A DNA stretch of 6,592 bases from Actinomycetes bacterium (GCA_023450775.1 JAEXGP010000291.1:1-6592); one strand, 5' to 3'. Numbered from the stretch's first letter, positions 1 through 6,060 are shown. Notes: generated from the letters alone by a model not told the origin. Numbers and translations: made by a program.

Positions 1-372
1 CTCGTGGCCCGTCACCTGTTCCTGGCCCATGCCGTCGCCGGGCGCGGTCGCCGGCGCTGGTCGAGCCGCACGGTCGTCGCCATGAACGGGACGCACCTCG
101 GCACCGCCGATCTGGGCCCGCGTGCGCACCCGAACGACGGCCTGCTGGACATCACCGACGGGCGGGTGCCGCGGAGCCAGGTGCGCGCCGCCGCCCGCCG
201 GGAGCGGACGGGCAGCCATCTGCCCCATCCGGGGATCATCGAGCGCCGGACCGCCTCGTACGAGGTGCTCGACGAGCGGGAGCTGCCGATCCTGGTGGAC
301 GGTCGCCTGATCGGCGCCGCCACGCACTTCGAGTTCCGCTGCCTCCCCGACGCGCTCGTCATCGTCGTCTGA
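1..372 (+). CDS. Lipid (diacylglycerol/YegS-type) kinase family protein, C-terminal fragment
   Basis: The gene is open at the left window edge; 123 residues and the TGA stop (370-372) are visible. The fragment has the layout of the C-terminal beta domain of the YegS/LCB5/diacylglycerol kinase family. It shows a 'VVAMNGTHLG' strand-turn, then 'PRAHPNDGLLD' (the conserved P-x-D-G-L-L-D loop), then a 'GSHLPHPGI' segment typical of actinobacterial members, and finally a 'ILVDGRLIG' strand leading to 'LPDALVIVV' at the end. Family members phosphorylate diacylglycerol or related lipids with ATP at the membrane; the substrate here cannot be told. The nucleotide-binding N-terminal domain lies outside the window, so an intact active site cannot be confirmed. 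The GTG at position 4 is unlikely to be the true start, because the family is usually about 300 residues long. The gene ends 86 bases before the dehydrogenase, which appears to have its own promoter. Confidence 0.72.
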   Translation, partial: LVARHLFLAHAVAGRGRRRWSSRTVVAMNGTHLGTADLGPRAHPNDGLLDITDGRVPRSQVRAAARRERTGSHLPHPGIIERRTASYEVLDERELPILVDGRLIGAATHFEFRCLPDALVIVV

Positions 373-405
373 GGACCGTCGTGTCGGGCGCCGCCAGGCC
401 CCCGA

Positions 406-424
406 CCGGGCGGTTCCGCCCAGG
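406..424 (+). terminator. GC-rich hairpin after the lipid kinase gene, possible terminator
   Basis: GGGCG (408-412) and CGCCC (417-421) form a perfect five-base stem with a GTTC loop. Two more G-C pairs are possible (406-407 with 423-424) if A422 bulges out. No T-run follows, which is common for hairpins at actinobacterial gene ends but leaves the call weak. The right arm runs into the GGAACGTTCC palindrome and the presumed promoter of the next gene, so the structure could equally be regulatory. Confidence 0.25.
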
Positions 425-432
425 AACGTTCC
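423..432. promoter_or_regulatory. Perfect 10-base palindrome GGAACGTTCC, candidate operator
   Basis: GGAACGTTCC equals its own reverse complement, and a further GTTCC lies at 413-417, giving GTTCC-N5-GGAAC-GTTCC. The palindrome covers the -35 position of the presumed dehydrogenase promoter (17 bases before the TACCCT box), where a bound repressor would block RNA polymerase. GGAAC also matches the -35 element of many ECF sigma factors. No matching regulator gene is in the window. Confidence 0.3.
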
Positions 433-445
433 GACCCACCGATGG

Positions 446-451
446 GTACCC
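446..451 (+). promoter_or_regulatory. -10 element TACCCT of a probable leaderless promoter for the dehydrogenase
   Basis: TACCCT fits the actinobacterial TANNNT -10 pattern. Exactly 7 bases (452-458) separate it from the ATG at 459, so transcription would begin at or next to the start codon. No ribosome binding site is visible before this ATG, as expected for a leaderless mRNA. The same geometry recurs before the next two genes. Confidence 0.55.
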
Positions 452-458
452 TCCAACC

Positions 459-1448
459 ATGCGAGCGTGGTACCTGGACGAGTCACCCGGCCGCTACCAG
501 TGGGGCGAGGTGCCGGATCCCGAGGTGGGACCCGGCGATGTGAAGGTGCGCGTGCGGGCCACCGCGCTCAACCACATGGACCTGTGGCTCACGACGGGCC
601 TCCCCAAGCCGCCCCGCTTCCCGCACGTGCCGGGCAACGACGTCGCCGGCGTGGTGGAGGAGGTCGGCAGCGCCGTGACCGACTGGGTGCCCGGCGACGA
701 GGTGGTCATCAACACGGCCCTGGTGCCCGAGCGCGCGCTGGTCCGCGGCGACGACAGCGTGCTCGACCCGGCCATGACGCTGCTGGGGGAGGGGTGCTGG
801 GGCGGACACGCCGAGTTCTGCGTGGTCGCCGGCCACCAGCTGGCCCGTCGCCCGACCGGACGCTCGTGGGCAGAGGCCGCGAGCTACCCCGTCTGCTACA
901 CGACCGCGTGGCGGCTGTTCCGCAGGGCCGGGCTGCAGAAGGGCGACACCGTGCTCGTCACCGGCATCGGCGGCGGCGTGGCCACGGCCGCGCTGGCGCT
1001 CGCCCAGCACGCCGGCGCCCGCGTGTTCGTCACCTCCCGGGACGCCGCCAAGCGCGAGCGGGCGCTGGAGCTCGGCGCCGAGGGTGCGTTCCCGTCCGAC
1101 GAGCCGTACCCGATCACCTCCGACATCGTCGTCGACAGCATCGGCCCGGCCACGTGGGACTTCGCCTTCCGGACGCTCCGCCACGGAGGGCGCATGTGCG
1201 TGTGCGGCGGCACCTCCGGCCCCAAGGTCGAGCTCAACCTGCCCCGCCTCTTCTTCAAGCAGATCGACGTGATCGGCGCGTCGTGCGGCAGCCAGACCGA
1301 GTTCCAGCACGTCACGGACCTGCTGAGCGAGGGCCTGCCGGTCGTGGTCGACGAGATCCTGCCGCTCGCGGACTACCCGCGGGCGCTCGAGCGGCTGCGC
1401 ACCGCGGAGCAGCTCGGCAAGATCGTCCTCGAGCACCCCGAGCCCTGA
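459..1448 (+). CDS. Medium-chain dehydrogenase/reductase, quinone-oxidoreductase-like, NAD(P)-dependent
   Basis: This 329-residue protein is a soluble medium-chain dehydrogenase/reductase. Residues 1-125 form the GroES-like domain, with 'ALNHMDLW' (36-43), 'HVPGNDVAGVVEEVG' (56-70) and 'VPGDEVV' (77-83). Residues about 160-300 form the Rossmann domain: 'VLVTGIGGGVATAALALA' (165-182) is the dinucleotide-binding loop, followed by 'SRDAAKRERALELGA'. An Asn (38) stands where zinc alcohol dehydrogenases have the catalytic Cys, and the region 84-110 lacks the four-Cys structural zinc loop, so it probably works without zinc, like quinone or enoyl reductases. The substrate is unknown. The ATG at 459 was chosen because 'MRAWYLDES' is a typical family N-terminus and a -10 box lies just upstream; an in-frame GTG at 381 would add 26 unlikely Pro/Arg-rich residues. 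It is followed by the M20 peptidase gene with its own promoter. Confidence 0.85.
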   Translation: MRAWYLDESPGRYQWGEVPDPEVGPGDVKVRVRATALNHMDLWLTTGLPKPPRFPHVPGNDVAGVVEEVGSAVTDWVPGDEVVINTALVPERALVRGDDSVLDPAMTLLGEGCWGGHAEFCVVAGHQLARRPTGRSWAEAASYPVCYTTAWRLFRRAGLQKGDTVLVTGIGGGVATAALALAQHAGARVFVTSRDAAKRERALELGAEGAFPSDEPYPITSDIVVDSIGPATWDFAFRTLRHGGRMCVCGGTSGPKVELNLPRLFFKQIDVIGASCGSQTEFQHVTDLLSEGLPVVVDEILPLADYPRALERLRTAEQLGKIVLEHPEP

Positions 1449-1513
1449 CCGCCGCGGCCGGCCACCCGGACTTCCCGACGAACGCGACCGGGATGGTGGG
1501 GAACGCCTGCCGG

Positions 1514-1519
1514 TAGGGT
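1514..1519 (+). promoter_or_regulatory. -10 element TAGGGT of a probable leaderless promoter for the M20 peptidase
   Basis: TAGGGT matches TANNNT and lies exactly 7 bases before the GTG at 1527, the same spacing as at the dehydrogenase. It overlaps the upstream GTG at 1518, which argues that 1518 is not the start. No clear -35 hexamer or Shine-Dalgarno sequence is visible in the 78-base gap. Confidence 0.5.
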
Positions 1520-1526
1520 GGCACGG

Positions 1527-2696
1527 GTGAGTGCGACGGCAGACTCGGCAGCGACGGCGCGGGCCCACGAGGCGGTCGACCGCCATGCGGACCGCCTGCT
1601 CCACGTCAGCCACGAGATCTTCGACCACCCTGAGCTGTGCTTCGAGGAGCGGTTCGCCCACGACCTGCTCTGCGACGAGCTCGAAGCCCAGGGGCTGTCG
1701 GTCACGCGCCACGCCCACGGCCTCGAGACCGCGTTCGTCGCCGAGGCCGGCACCACCGGGCCGGTCGTCGCGGTCATCTGCGAGTACGACGCGCTACCGG
1801 GCGTCGGCCACGCGTGCGGTCACAACGTCATCGCCGCCGCGGGGCTGGGCGCCGGGCTGGCCGCGGCGGAGCTGGCGGACGAGCTCGGCGGGCGGGTGCG
1901 CGTCGTCGGCACCCCAGCGGAGGAGGGCGGGGGCGGCAAGGTGTTCCTGCTCCGCGACGGCGCGTTCGACGGCGTCGACGCCGCCCTGATGGTGCACCCG
2001 GCCGACCACGACCTGCCCACGATGGCGGCGATCGCCATCCAGCGGCTGTCGGTCACCTACACCGGCGAGGCCTCGCACGCGGCGGCGGCGCCGTGGAACG
2101 GCCGCAACGCGCTCGACGCCGCGGTGCTCGGCTACGTGAACGTGGCGGCGCTGCGTCAGCACATCCGCCCCGACGAGCGCATCCACGGCATCTTCACCGA
2201 GGCGGGCGAGCAGGCCAACGTCGTGCCCCGCCGCGCCGCGGCGTCGTGGTACGTCCGCTCGCCGAGCGTCGAGGGTCTGGCCGCCCTCAAGGAGCGGGTG
2301 CTGGCCTGCCTCGCCGCCGGCGCCCAGGCGGCCGGCTGCGAGATGTCCCACGAGTGGCTGGACCCCGCCTACGACGACCTGGTCGACGACGCCTGGCTGC
2401 TCGACCGCTGGCGGGAGCGCTCGACCGAGCTCGGTCGCCCGCCCCAGGACCCCGAGGTGGTGGGCGCCGTCGTCGGCAGCACCGACATGGGCAACGTCAG
2501 CCATGCCGTGCCGTCGATCCACCCCATGATCGCCGTGGCCCCGCCGGGGGTGGCGATCCACACCCCCGACTTCGCCGTCCACGCCAGGGGGCCGGCCGGC
2601 GACGCCGCCGTGCTCGACGGCGCCAAGGCCATGGCCGGCGTGGTCCTGGACCGGTGGGCGGCCGGGGGCGCGAACCGCACGGATCCGGGGGTCTGA
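1527..2696 (+). CDS. M20 family metallopeptidase/amidohydrolase (AbgB/PM20D2-like)
   Basis: This 389-residue cytoplasmic enzyme has full family length and no signal peptide. Peptidase M20 enzymes hydrolyse amide or dipeptide bonds using two metal ions. Visible motifs in order are 'ICEYDALPGVGHACGHN' (84-100; Cys97 and His99 are likely metal ligands), 'GTPAEEGGGGK' (128-138; Glu132/133 carry the general base and a ligand), 'MVHP' (155-158; His157), the dimerisation-domain segment 'GEASHAAAAPWNGRNALDA' (180-198), 'GSTDMGNVSHAVPSIHP' (317-333) and 'IHTPDF' (344-349; His345, last ligand). The GSTDMGNVSH segment is characteristic of the p-aminobenzoyl-glutamate hydrolase AbgB and PM20D2 (beta-alanyl-lysine dipeptidase) group rather than of IAA-amino-acid hydrolases. 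The exact substrate cannot be read from sequence. GTG 1527 is preferred over GTG 1518 because of the -10 spacing; the two differ by three residues. Confidence 0.87.
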   Translation: MSATADSAATARAHEAVDRHADRLLHVSHEIFDHPELCFEERFAHDLLCDELEAQGLSVTRHAHGLETAFVAEAGTTGPVVAVICEYDALPGVGHACGHNVIAAAGLGAGLAAAELADELGGRVRVVGTPAEEGGGGKVFLLRDGAFDGVDAALMVHPADHDLPTMAAIAIQRLSVTYTGEASHAAAAPWNGRNALDAAVLGYVNVAALRQHIRPDERIHGIFTEAGEQANVVPRRAAASWYVRSPSVEGLAALKERVLACLAAGAQAAGCEMSHEWLDPAYDDLVDDAWLLDRWRERSTELGRPPQDPEVVGAVVGSTDMGNVSHAVPSIHPMIAVAPPGVAIHTPDFAVHARGPAGDAAVLDGAKAMAGVVLDRWAAGGANRTDPGV

Positions 2697-2727
2697 GGCG
2701 ATCCCCAGGGCCGGTCCCGCCCGGCTC

Positions 2728-2733
2728 TATCCT
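2728..2733 (+). promoter_or_regulatory. -10 element TATCCT of a probable leaderless promoter for the ThyX-like gene
   Basis: TATCCT matches TANNNT and lies 8 bases before the ATG at 2742. The 45-base gap after the M20 gene has no evident ribosome binding site. A partial inverted repeat GGGCC/GGTCCC (2708-2717) lies where a -35 element or operator would sit. Confidence 0.5.
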
Positions 2734-2741
2734 CACGGCCG

Positions 2742-4364
2742 ATGACGGCACTCCCGACCTACGTCGCCGAGCAGTTCACACAGGAGGAGGCGACGGTCCT
2801 CCGCCGCTACTTCACCAGCCTGGACGGGCCGGTGTTCGCCCTCGTGAACCTGCCCGAGGTCGTCAAGGGAGCCCTGTTCGCCCGTTACTCGCGGTCCGCC
2901 AAGTCCCTGCGCCGGCTGTTCCTGGACGAGTTCGTGGGGGAGCTCGACACCACCGGCGACGAGACCGTCGACGCCACGATCGGCCTGGAGCGGGCGGAGT
3001 CGCTCTACGACCGGGTGTTCTTCGAGTACGGCGACGACAGCGTCGCCCAGCTCGGCGGCGTGCACCTGGCGTGCGAGCAGGCCTCGAACCTGCTCACGAA
3101 GATCCTCGAGTGGGGCCGGCTGATGTCCTACCTGGAGCAGTCGACCCGCTACATCCCCTACGACGAGCGCCTGGGCGGTCGCTACCGGTACCACCGCGAC
3201 CCCGAGATCCTCGGCTCGCACCTGGGCGCCCGCTACGTGGGCGACATGGACCAGCTGTTCGACACGTACTCGGCCCTGGCGCTGGACATGCAGGAGCACT
3301 TCCGGGACCGCCACCCCAAGAGCGAGTCGGACTCCGACTTCGTGTACCGCCAGGCCATCCGGGCCAAGGCGTTCGACGCGGTGCGGGGCATCCTGCCCGC
3401 GGCCTCGCTGTCCAACGTCGGCATCTACGCGTCGGGCCAGGCCTTCGAAACGCTGCTGCTGCGCATGCGCTCGCACCCGCTGCCCGAAGCCCGCCAGTAC
3501 GCCGACCTCATGCTCGTGGAGCTGCGCAAGGTCGTGCCGAGCTTCCTCAAGCGGGTGGACCTGCCCGACCGCGGCGTCGCCAGCTCGGAGTACCTGCGCG
3601 CCAACCGCGACGCCATGGAGGCGATCACCTACGAGATGCTCTCGGGCGACGCCGTCGACGGACCCACCGAGCCCGGTGTCGAGCTCGTCGACTTCGACCC
3701 CGAGGGCGAGCTCAAGGTCGTGGCCGCGATGCTCTACCCGTACACGGGTCTGGCGGAGTCCACGCTGATCGAGCGGGTCCGCACCATGTCGGTCGAGGAC
3801 CGCCTGGCGGTCATGCGCTCCTACGTCGGCGAGCGCACGAACCGCCGCCACAAGCCGGGCCGGGCCCTGGAGCGGACGGACTACCGGTTCGACGTCGTGT
3901 CCGACTACGGCGCCTTCCGGGACCTGCAGCGTCACCGTCTGATGACGATCGAGTGGCAGGAGTTGACGCCGGCGCACGGCTACACCCGTCCGGCCGCGAT
4001 CGACGAGGCCGGCATGACCGGCCGATTCGACGACGCCATGGAGCGGTCGGCCGCGCTGTGGTCCGTGCTGGCCGAGCGGTTCCCCGAGCGGGCCTCCTAC
4101 GCGGTCTCCCTGGCGTACCGCATCCGCTACGCCATGCAGTTCAACGCACGTGAGGCCATGCACCTCATCGAGCTGCGGACCTCGGTCCAGGGCCATCCGA
4201 GCTACCGAGCGATCGGTCAGCAGATGCACCACCTCATCGCGGAGCGCGCGGGGCACCGGGCGATCGCCGAGATGATGCGGTTCGTCGACCACTCCGGCGA
4301 GGCCGAGCTCGAGCGTCTGGGTGCGGAACGGCGGGCCGAGACCCGCCGGACCGAGTCCGCCTGA
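2742..4364 (+). CDS. Two-domain ThyX-like protein (FAD-dependent thymidylate synthase family), tandem and with split motif
   Basis: At 540 residues this is more than twice a classic ThyX (roughly 220-250), the flavin enzyme that methylates dUMP to dTMP using methylenetetrahydrofolate and NADPH. Two ThyX-like halves can be traced. In the N half, 'GDDSVAQLGG' (97-106) leads to 'WGRLMSYLEQSTRY' (124-137), which aligns with the signature RHRxxSxNxxSxRY but has W-G for R-H. A matching C-terminal helix region covers 221-265. In the C half, 'RALERTDYRFDV' (374-385) leads to 'RHRLMTIEWQELTP' (397-410), which keeps R-H-R but loses S-x-R-Y, followed by the helix 'NAREAMHLIELRT' (468-480). Long proteins of this type are usually labelled thymidylate synthase, yet neither half has a full signature, so activity is uncertain. 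The gene stands alone, with its own promoter box and a 128-base gap before the next operon. A weak hairpin, GGCGGG/CCCGCC (4330-4347), lies just before the stop. Confidence 0.8.
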   Translation: MTALPTYVAEQFTQEEATVLRRYFTSLDGPVFALVNLPEVVKGALFARYSRSAKSLRRLFLDEFVGELDTTGDETVDATIGLERAESLYDRVFFEYGDDSVAQLGGVHLACEQASNLLTKILEWGRLMSYLEQSTRYIPYDERLGGRYRYHRDPEILGSHLGARYVGDMDQLFDTYSALALDMQEHFRDRHPKSESDSDFVYRQAIRAKAFDAVRGILPAASLSNVGIYASGQAFETLLLRMRSHPLPEARQYADLMLVELRKVVPSFLKRVDLPDRGVASSEYLRANRDAMEAITYEMLSGDAVDGPTEPGVELVDFDPEGELKVVAAMLYPYTGLAESTLIERVRTMSVEDRLAVMRSYVGERTNRRHKPGRALERTDYRFDVVSDYGAFRDLQRHRLMTIEWQELTPAHGYTRPAAIDEAGMTGRFDDAMERSAALWSVLAERFPERASYAVSLAYRIRYAMQFNAREAMHLIELRTSVQGHPSYRAIGQQMHHLIAERAGHRAIAEMMRFVDHSGEAELERLGAERRAETRRTESA

Positions 4365-4440
4365 GCACCCGCGCCAGGCCGGTGCGACGAGGGTCACGCC
4401 CTGGTTCCGGATCTGATACTCCCCGGGCGGGCGTCATGTC

Positions 4441-4446
4441 TATGAT
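4441..4446 (+). promoter_or_regulatory. -10 element TATGAT, likely promoter of the four-gene operon
   Basis: TATGAT is one base from the consensus TATAAT and is the best -10 box in the window. Transcription would start near 4453, giving a leader of about 40 bases before the ATG at 4493, unlike the leaderless arrangement of the three upstream genes. No good TTGACA-like -35 lies 16-18 bases upstream. The leader is C-rich and shows no strong Shine-Dalgarno sequence before 4493. Confidence 0.5.
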
Positions 4447-4492
4447 GCGCCCCGACCTCGCCCCGACGACCCCCCGCCACCAGGCCTGAGCG

Positions 4493-5029
4493 ATGGCCGA
4501 GAGGAACATGGACGACGACGAACTCCTTGAAGAGGACACCGACGACGAGGAGAGCCTCGAGGACGAGGGCGCGCTCGACGACGACCTGGAGGACGACCTC
4601 GAAGAGGTCGACCTGGGCGACGACGACGATGCCGAGGTGGCCGTCGAGGAGGACGAGGACGACGCCGTCGACGACGTCCCCGCGGCCAAGGCCAAGCGCG
4701 CCACCGACGACGACGACGAGGACGACGAGGACGTCGATCCCGACGACGTCGAGGCCGACCTGGACACGATCCTCAAGGACCGCATCGCCGCCGGCGACGA
4801 CGACGAGGACGAGGACGAGATCGAGGAGCCCGGCGCCGAGTCCGGCGAGCGCGTCGCGGCCAAGACCGCTGACGAGTTCACCTGCCCCACGTGCTTCCTG
4901 ATCGTGCACCCTCGGCAGTTCGGCCGGCCCGGTGCGCTCACGTGCCCCGAGGGCTACGACCCGTGCGGCGGCATCGAGATCGTGCAGAAGCTCACGGGCA
5001 AGCAGCCGGCGAAGGGCAAGAAGGGCTGA
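4493..5029 (+). CDS. DUF4193-like protein: very acidic N-terminus plus four-Cys C-terminal knuckle
   Basis: The protein has 178 residues. By count, 65 of the first 120 are Asp or Glu, with runs of up to nine acidic residues (72-80); this part is likely disordered apart from a possible helix at 'VEADLDTILKDRIAAG' (86-101). The C-terminal part contains 'ADEFTCPTCFLIVHPRQFG' (126-144), which closely resembles the 'DEFTCSSCFLVHHRSQLA' end of actinobacterial DUF4193 proteins as I recall it. It has Cys131, Cys134, Cys151 and Cys158, a plausible zinc-binding set, then a short Lys-rich tail (170-177). DUF4193 proteins of mycobacteria are about 100 residues, so the acidic part is longer here. The function is unknown; acidic tails of this kind suggest binding to basic proteins or mimicry of nucleic acid, which is inference. 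An alternative start is ATG 4508, just after GAGAGG (4499-4504). It is the first gene of a four-gene operon. Confidence 0.8.
   Translation: MAERNMDDDELLEEDTDDEESLEDEGALDDDLEDDLEEVDLGDDDDAEVAVEEDEDDAVDDVPAAKAKRATDDDDEDDEDVDPDDVEADLDTILKDRIAAGDDDEDEDEIEEPGAESGERVAAKTADEFTCPTCFLIVHPRQFGRPGALTCPEGYDPCGGIEIVQKLTGKQPAKGKKG
5019..5025 (+). promoter_or_regulatory. Ribosome binding site AGAAGGG inside the end of the upstream gene
   Basis: AGAAGGG lies 6 bases before the GTG at 5032 and within the Lys-Lys-Gly codons that end the DUF4193-like gene. It supports GTG 5032 as the start of the next gene, rather than an in-frame ATG at 4891 inside the upstream coding region. Confidence 0.55.
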
Positions 5030-5031
5030 GC

Positions 5032-5490
5032 GTGGTCCGACCCCTGGATCTGCCGGCGGCCCTCCTGGAGGAGGTGGCCGGCGCGGTCCCGCTCCTCGTC
5101 GAGCGCACCCGCTCGCAGGTGGAGCTGGCCCAGCGGGTCGTGTCCCACCTGCCGTGCCTCGGCCGTCACGGCCAGTCGGCGGGTCCGGAGGACGGTGCCG
5201 ACGGTGGGACCGCCGCGCACACGGCGGACGGCGCATCGTCCGACGCGCCGCTCGCCCCGGTGGTGCCGATCTCCGCCGCCGCGGTCGAGCCCGACGTCGA
5301 CGCACCCGCTCCGCACGAGCTGAGCATCCCCGATTACGACAGCCTGGCCGCGTCGCAGGTGGTGCCCCGGCTGGCGTCGCTGTCGATCGAGGAGCTCGCC
5401 GACGTCGAGGCCTACGAGCGGGCCCACCGGGCACGCCAGACGATCCTGAACCGGGTCCGCCAGCTCCAGTCCGCCGCGGACGGGTCCTGA
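5032..5490 (+). CDS. Small helical protein of unknown function with conserved C-terminal YDxL...YExxHRxRxTIL segment
   Basis: This 152-residue protein starts 2 bases after the DUF4193-like stop. Residues 1-40 look like an amphipathic helix ('LPAALLEEVAGAVPLLVERT', residues 7-26). Residues 45-97 are an Ala/Asp/Gly/Pro-rich linker, probably disordered. Residues 98-147 form a second helical unit, 'SIPDYDSLAASQVVPRLASL' (98-117), followed by 'SIEELADVEAYERAHRARQT' (118-137) and 'ILNRVRQLQ' (138-146). I recognise this C-terminal pattern (Y-D-x-L, V-V-x-x-L, L-x-x-V-x-x-Y-E, H-R-x-R-x-T-I-L) as recurring at the ends of otherwise unrelated actinobacterial proteins, perhaps as a protein-contact module, but I cannot name a function. 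There is no signal peptide or membrane span. Tight coupling to its neighbours suggests co-expression with the acidic protein and the acetyltransferase. Confidence 0.7.
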   Translation: MVRPLDLPAALLEEVAGAVPLLVERTRSQVELAQRVVSHLPCLGRHGQSAGPEDGADGGTAAHTADGASSDAPLAPVVPISAAAVEPDVDAPAPHELSIPDYDSLAASQVVPRLASLSIEELADVEAYERAHRARQTILNRVRQLQSAADGS

Positions 5491-5493
5491 CCA

Positions 5494-6060
5494 GTGGGCC
5501 CGGCGCCCACCCCGTCCTTCGAACCGGTCGTGCGGCCGGCGACGCCGGCCGACCGGGACCAACTGGTCCGCCTGGCCGGGCTGGCGCTCGACCACCTGGA
5601 CACCCAGCGCGGCGGGGCCGTGTACCGCGACCGGGAGGCCCGTCCCGCGCCGGTGGACGCCACCGTCGACGAGGACCTGGCCGCCGCTGCGGACGGCCGG
5701 GCGATCGTCCTGCTCGGGTGCCTGGGACCCGTGCCCGTCGGCTACGCGGTGGCGAGGGTGGAACCCACACGGGCGGCGCCGCTCGCCGTCGTGGAGGAGC
5801 TGTACGTCGAGCCCGAAGCCCGCGGGGTCGGCGTGGGCCGTGCGCTGATGACCGAACTGGTCGCCCGTGCGGAGGAGGAGGGCTGCGGCGGCATCCAGGC
5901 CGAGGCGCTCCCCGGCGACCGGGCCACCAAGAACTTCTTCGAGGGCTTCGGCCTGGTCGCCCGCAAGATCACCGTGCACCGACCGCTCGGCGACGGCGCG
6001 TCGGGGTCGGACCTCGGCGAGAGCTCACCCGACGACGGCGGGGGAGCGACCGGTGACTGA
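5494..6060 (+). CDS. GNAT family N-acetyltransferase
   Basis: This 188-residue protein is one GNAT domain with a 12-residue lead and a Gly/Asp/Ser-rich tail (165-188). The first strand and helix are 'VVRPATPADRDQLVRLAG' (12-29). Motif A, which binds acetyl-CoA, is 'VVEELYVEPEARGVGVGRAL' (99-118), with the Q/R-x-x-G-x-G/A loop at Arg110 to Gly115. Motif B is visible at 'ATKNFFEGFGLVARKITVHR' (144-163), where the N-x-x-F-E-x-x-G-F-type turn near Phe148-Gly153 marks the end of the fold. The acceptor is unknown and could be a protein amine or a small molecule. The start at GTG 5494, 3 bases after the upstream stop, is likely but has only a weak ribosome binding site; GTG 5530 would remove the lead. 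Its last 8 bases overlap the Nudix gene. Confidence 0.85.
   Translation: MGPAPTPSFEPVVRPATPADRDQLVRLAGLALDHLDTQRGGAVYRDREARPAPVDATVDEDLAAAADGRAIVLLGCLGPVPVGYAVARVEPTRAAPLAVVEELYVEPEARGVGVGRALMTELVARAEEEGCGGIQAEALPGDRATKNFFEGFGLVARKITVHRPLGDGASGSDLGESSPDDGGGATGD
6041..6046 (+). promoter_or_regulatory. Ribosome binding site GGGGAG for the Nudix-fold gene
   Basis: GGGGAG ends 6 bases before the GTG at 6053 and is the clearest Shine-Dalgarno sequence in the window. It fixes the start of the last gene within the end of the acetyltransferase gene. Confidence 0.6.

Noticed and set aside
381..458. N-terminal extension of the dehydrogenase from GTG 381
   Set aside because: The added 26 residues are Pro/Arg-rich, overlap a hairpin, a palindrome and a -10 box, and precede a typical family start at 459.
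1451..1464. Overlapping palindromes GCCGCGGC and GGCCGGCC after the dehydrogenase
   Set aside because: Short G/C-only palindromes are expected by chance in DNA this rich in G and C, and they form no sensible loop.
483..1718. Open frame of 411 codons on the - strand across the dehydrogenase
   Set aside because: No family motifs; the + strand gene in the same place has clear Rossmann and GroES-like motifs.
1637..4153. Very long + frame of 838 codons spanning the M20 and ThyX-like genes
   Set aside because: Arg/Gly/Ala/Pro-rich with no motifs; it arises from low stop frequency in high-GC DNA.
2733..4397. Long open frame of 554 codons on the - strand opposite the ThyX-like gene
   Set aside because: It mirrors the codon pattern of the high-GC gene on the + strand, has no recognisable domain, and its composition (His, Val, Arg, Gln-rich) is typical of an antisense shadow.
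4511..4842. GAC/GAG triplet runs considered as a DNA repeat or unstable microsatellite
   Set aside because: The triplets mix GAC, GAG and GAT and are interrupted by other codons, so they are explained by the acidic protein sequence rather than by a pure tandem repeat.
4394..5770. Open frame of 458 codons on the - strand across the acidic gene and its neighbours
   Set aside because: The Arg/Pro-rich start and the Val/Leu/Asp-rich stretch are the reverse reading of GAC/GAG runs; it crosses three well-supported genes.
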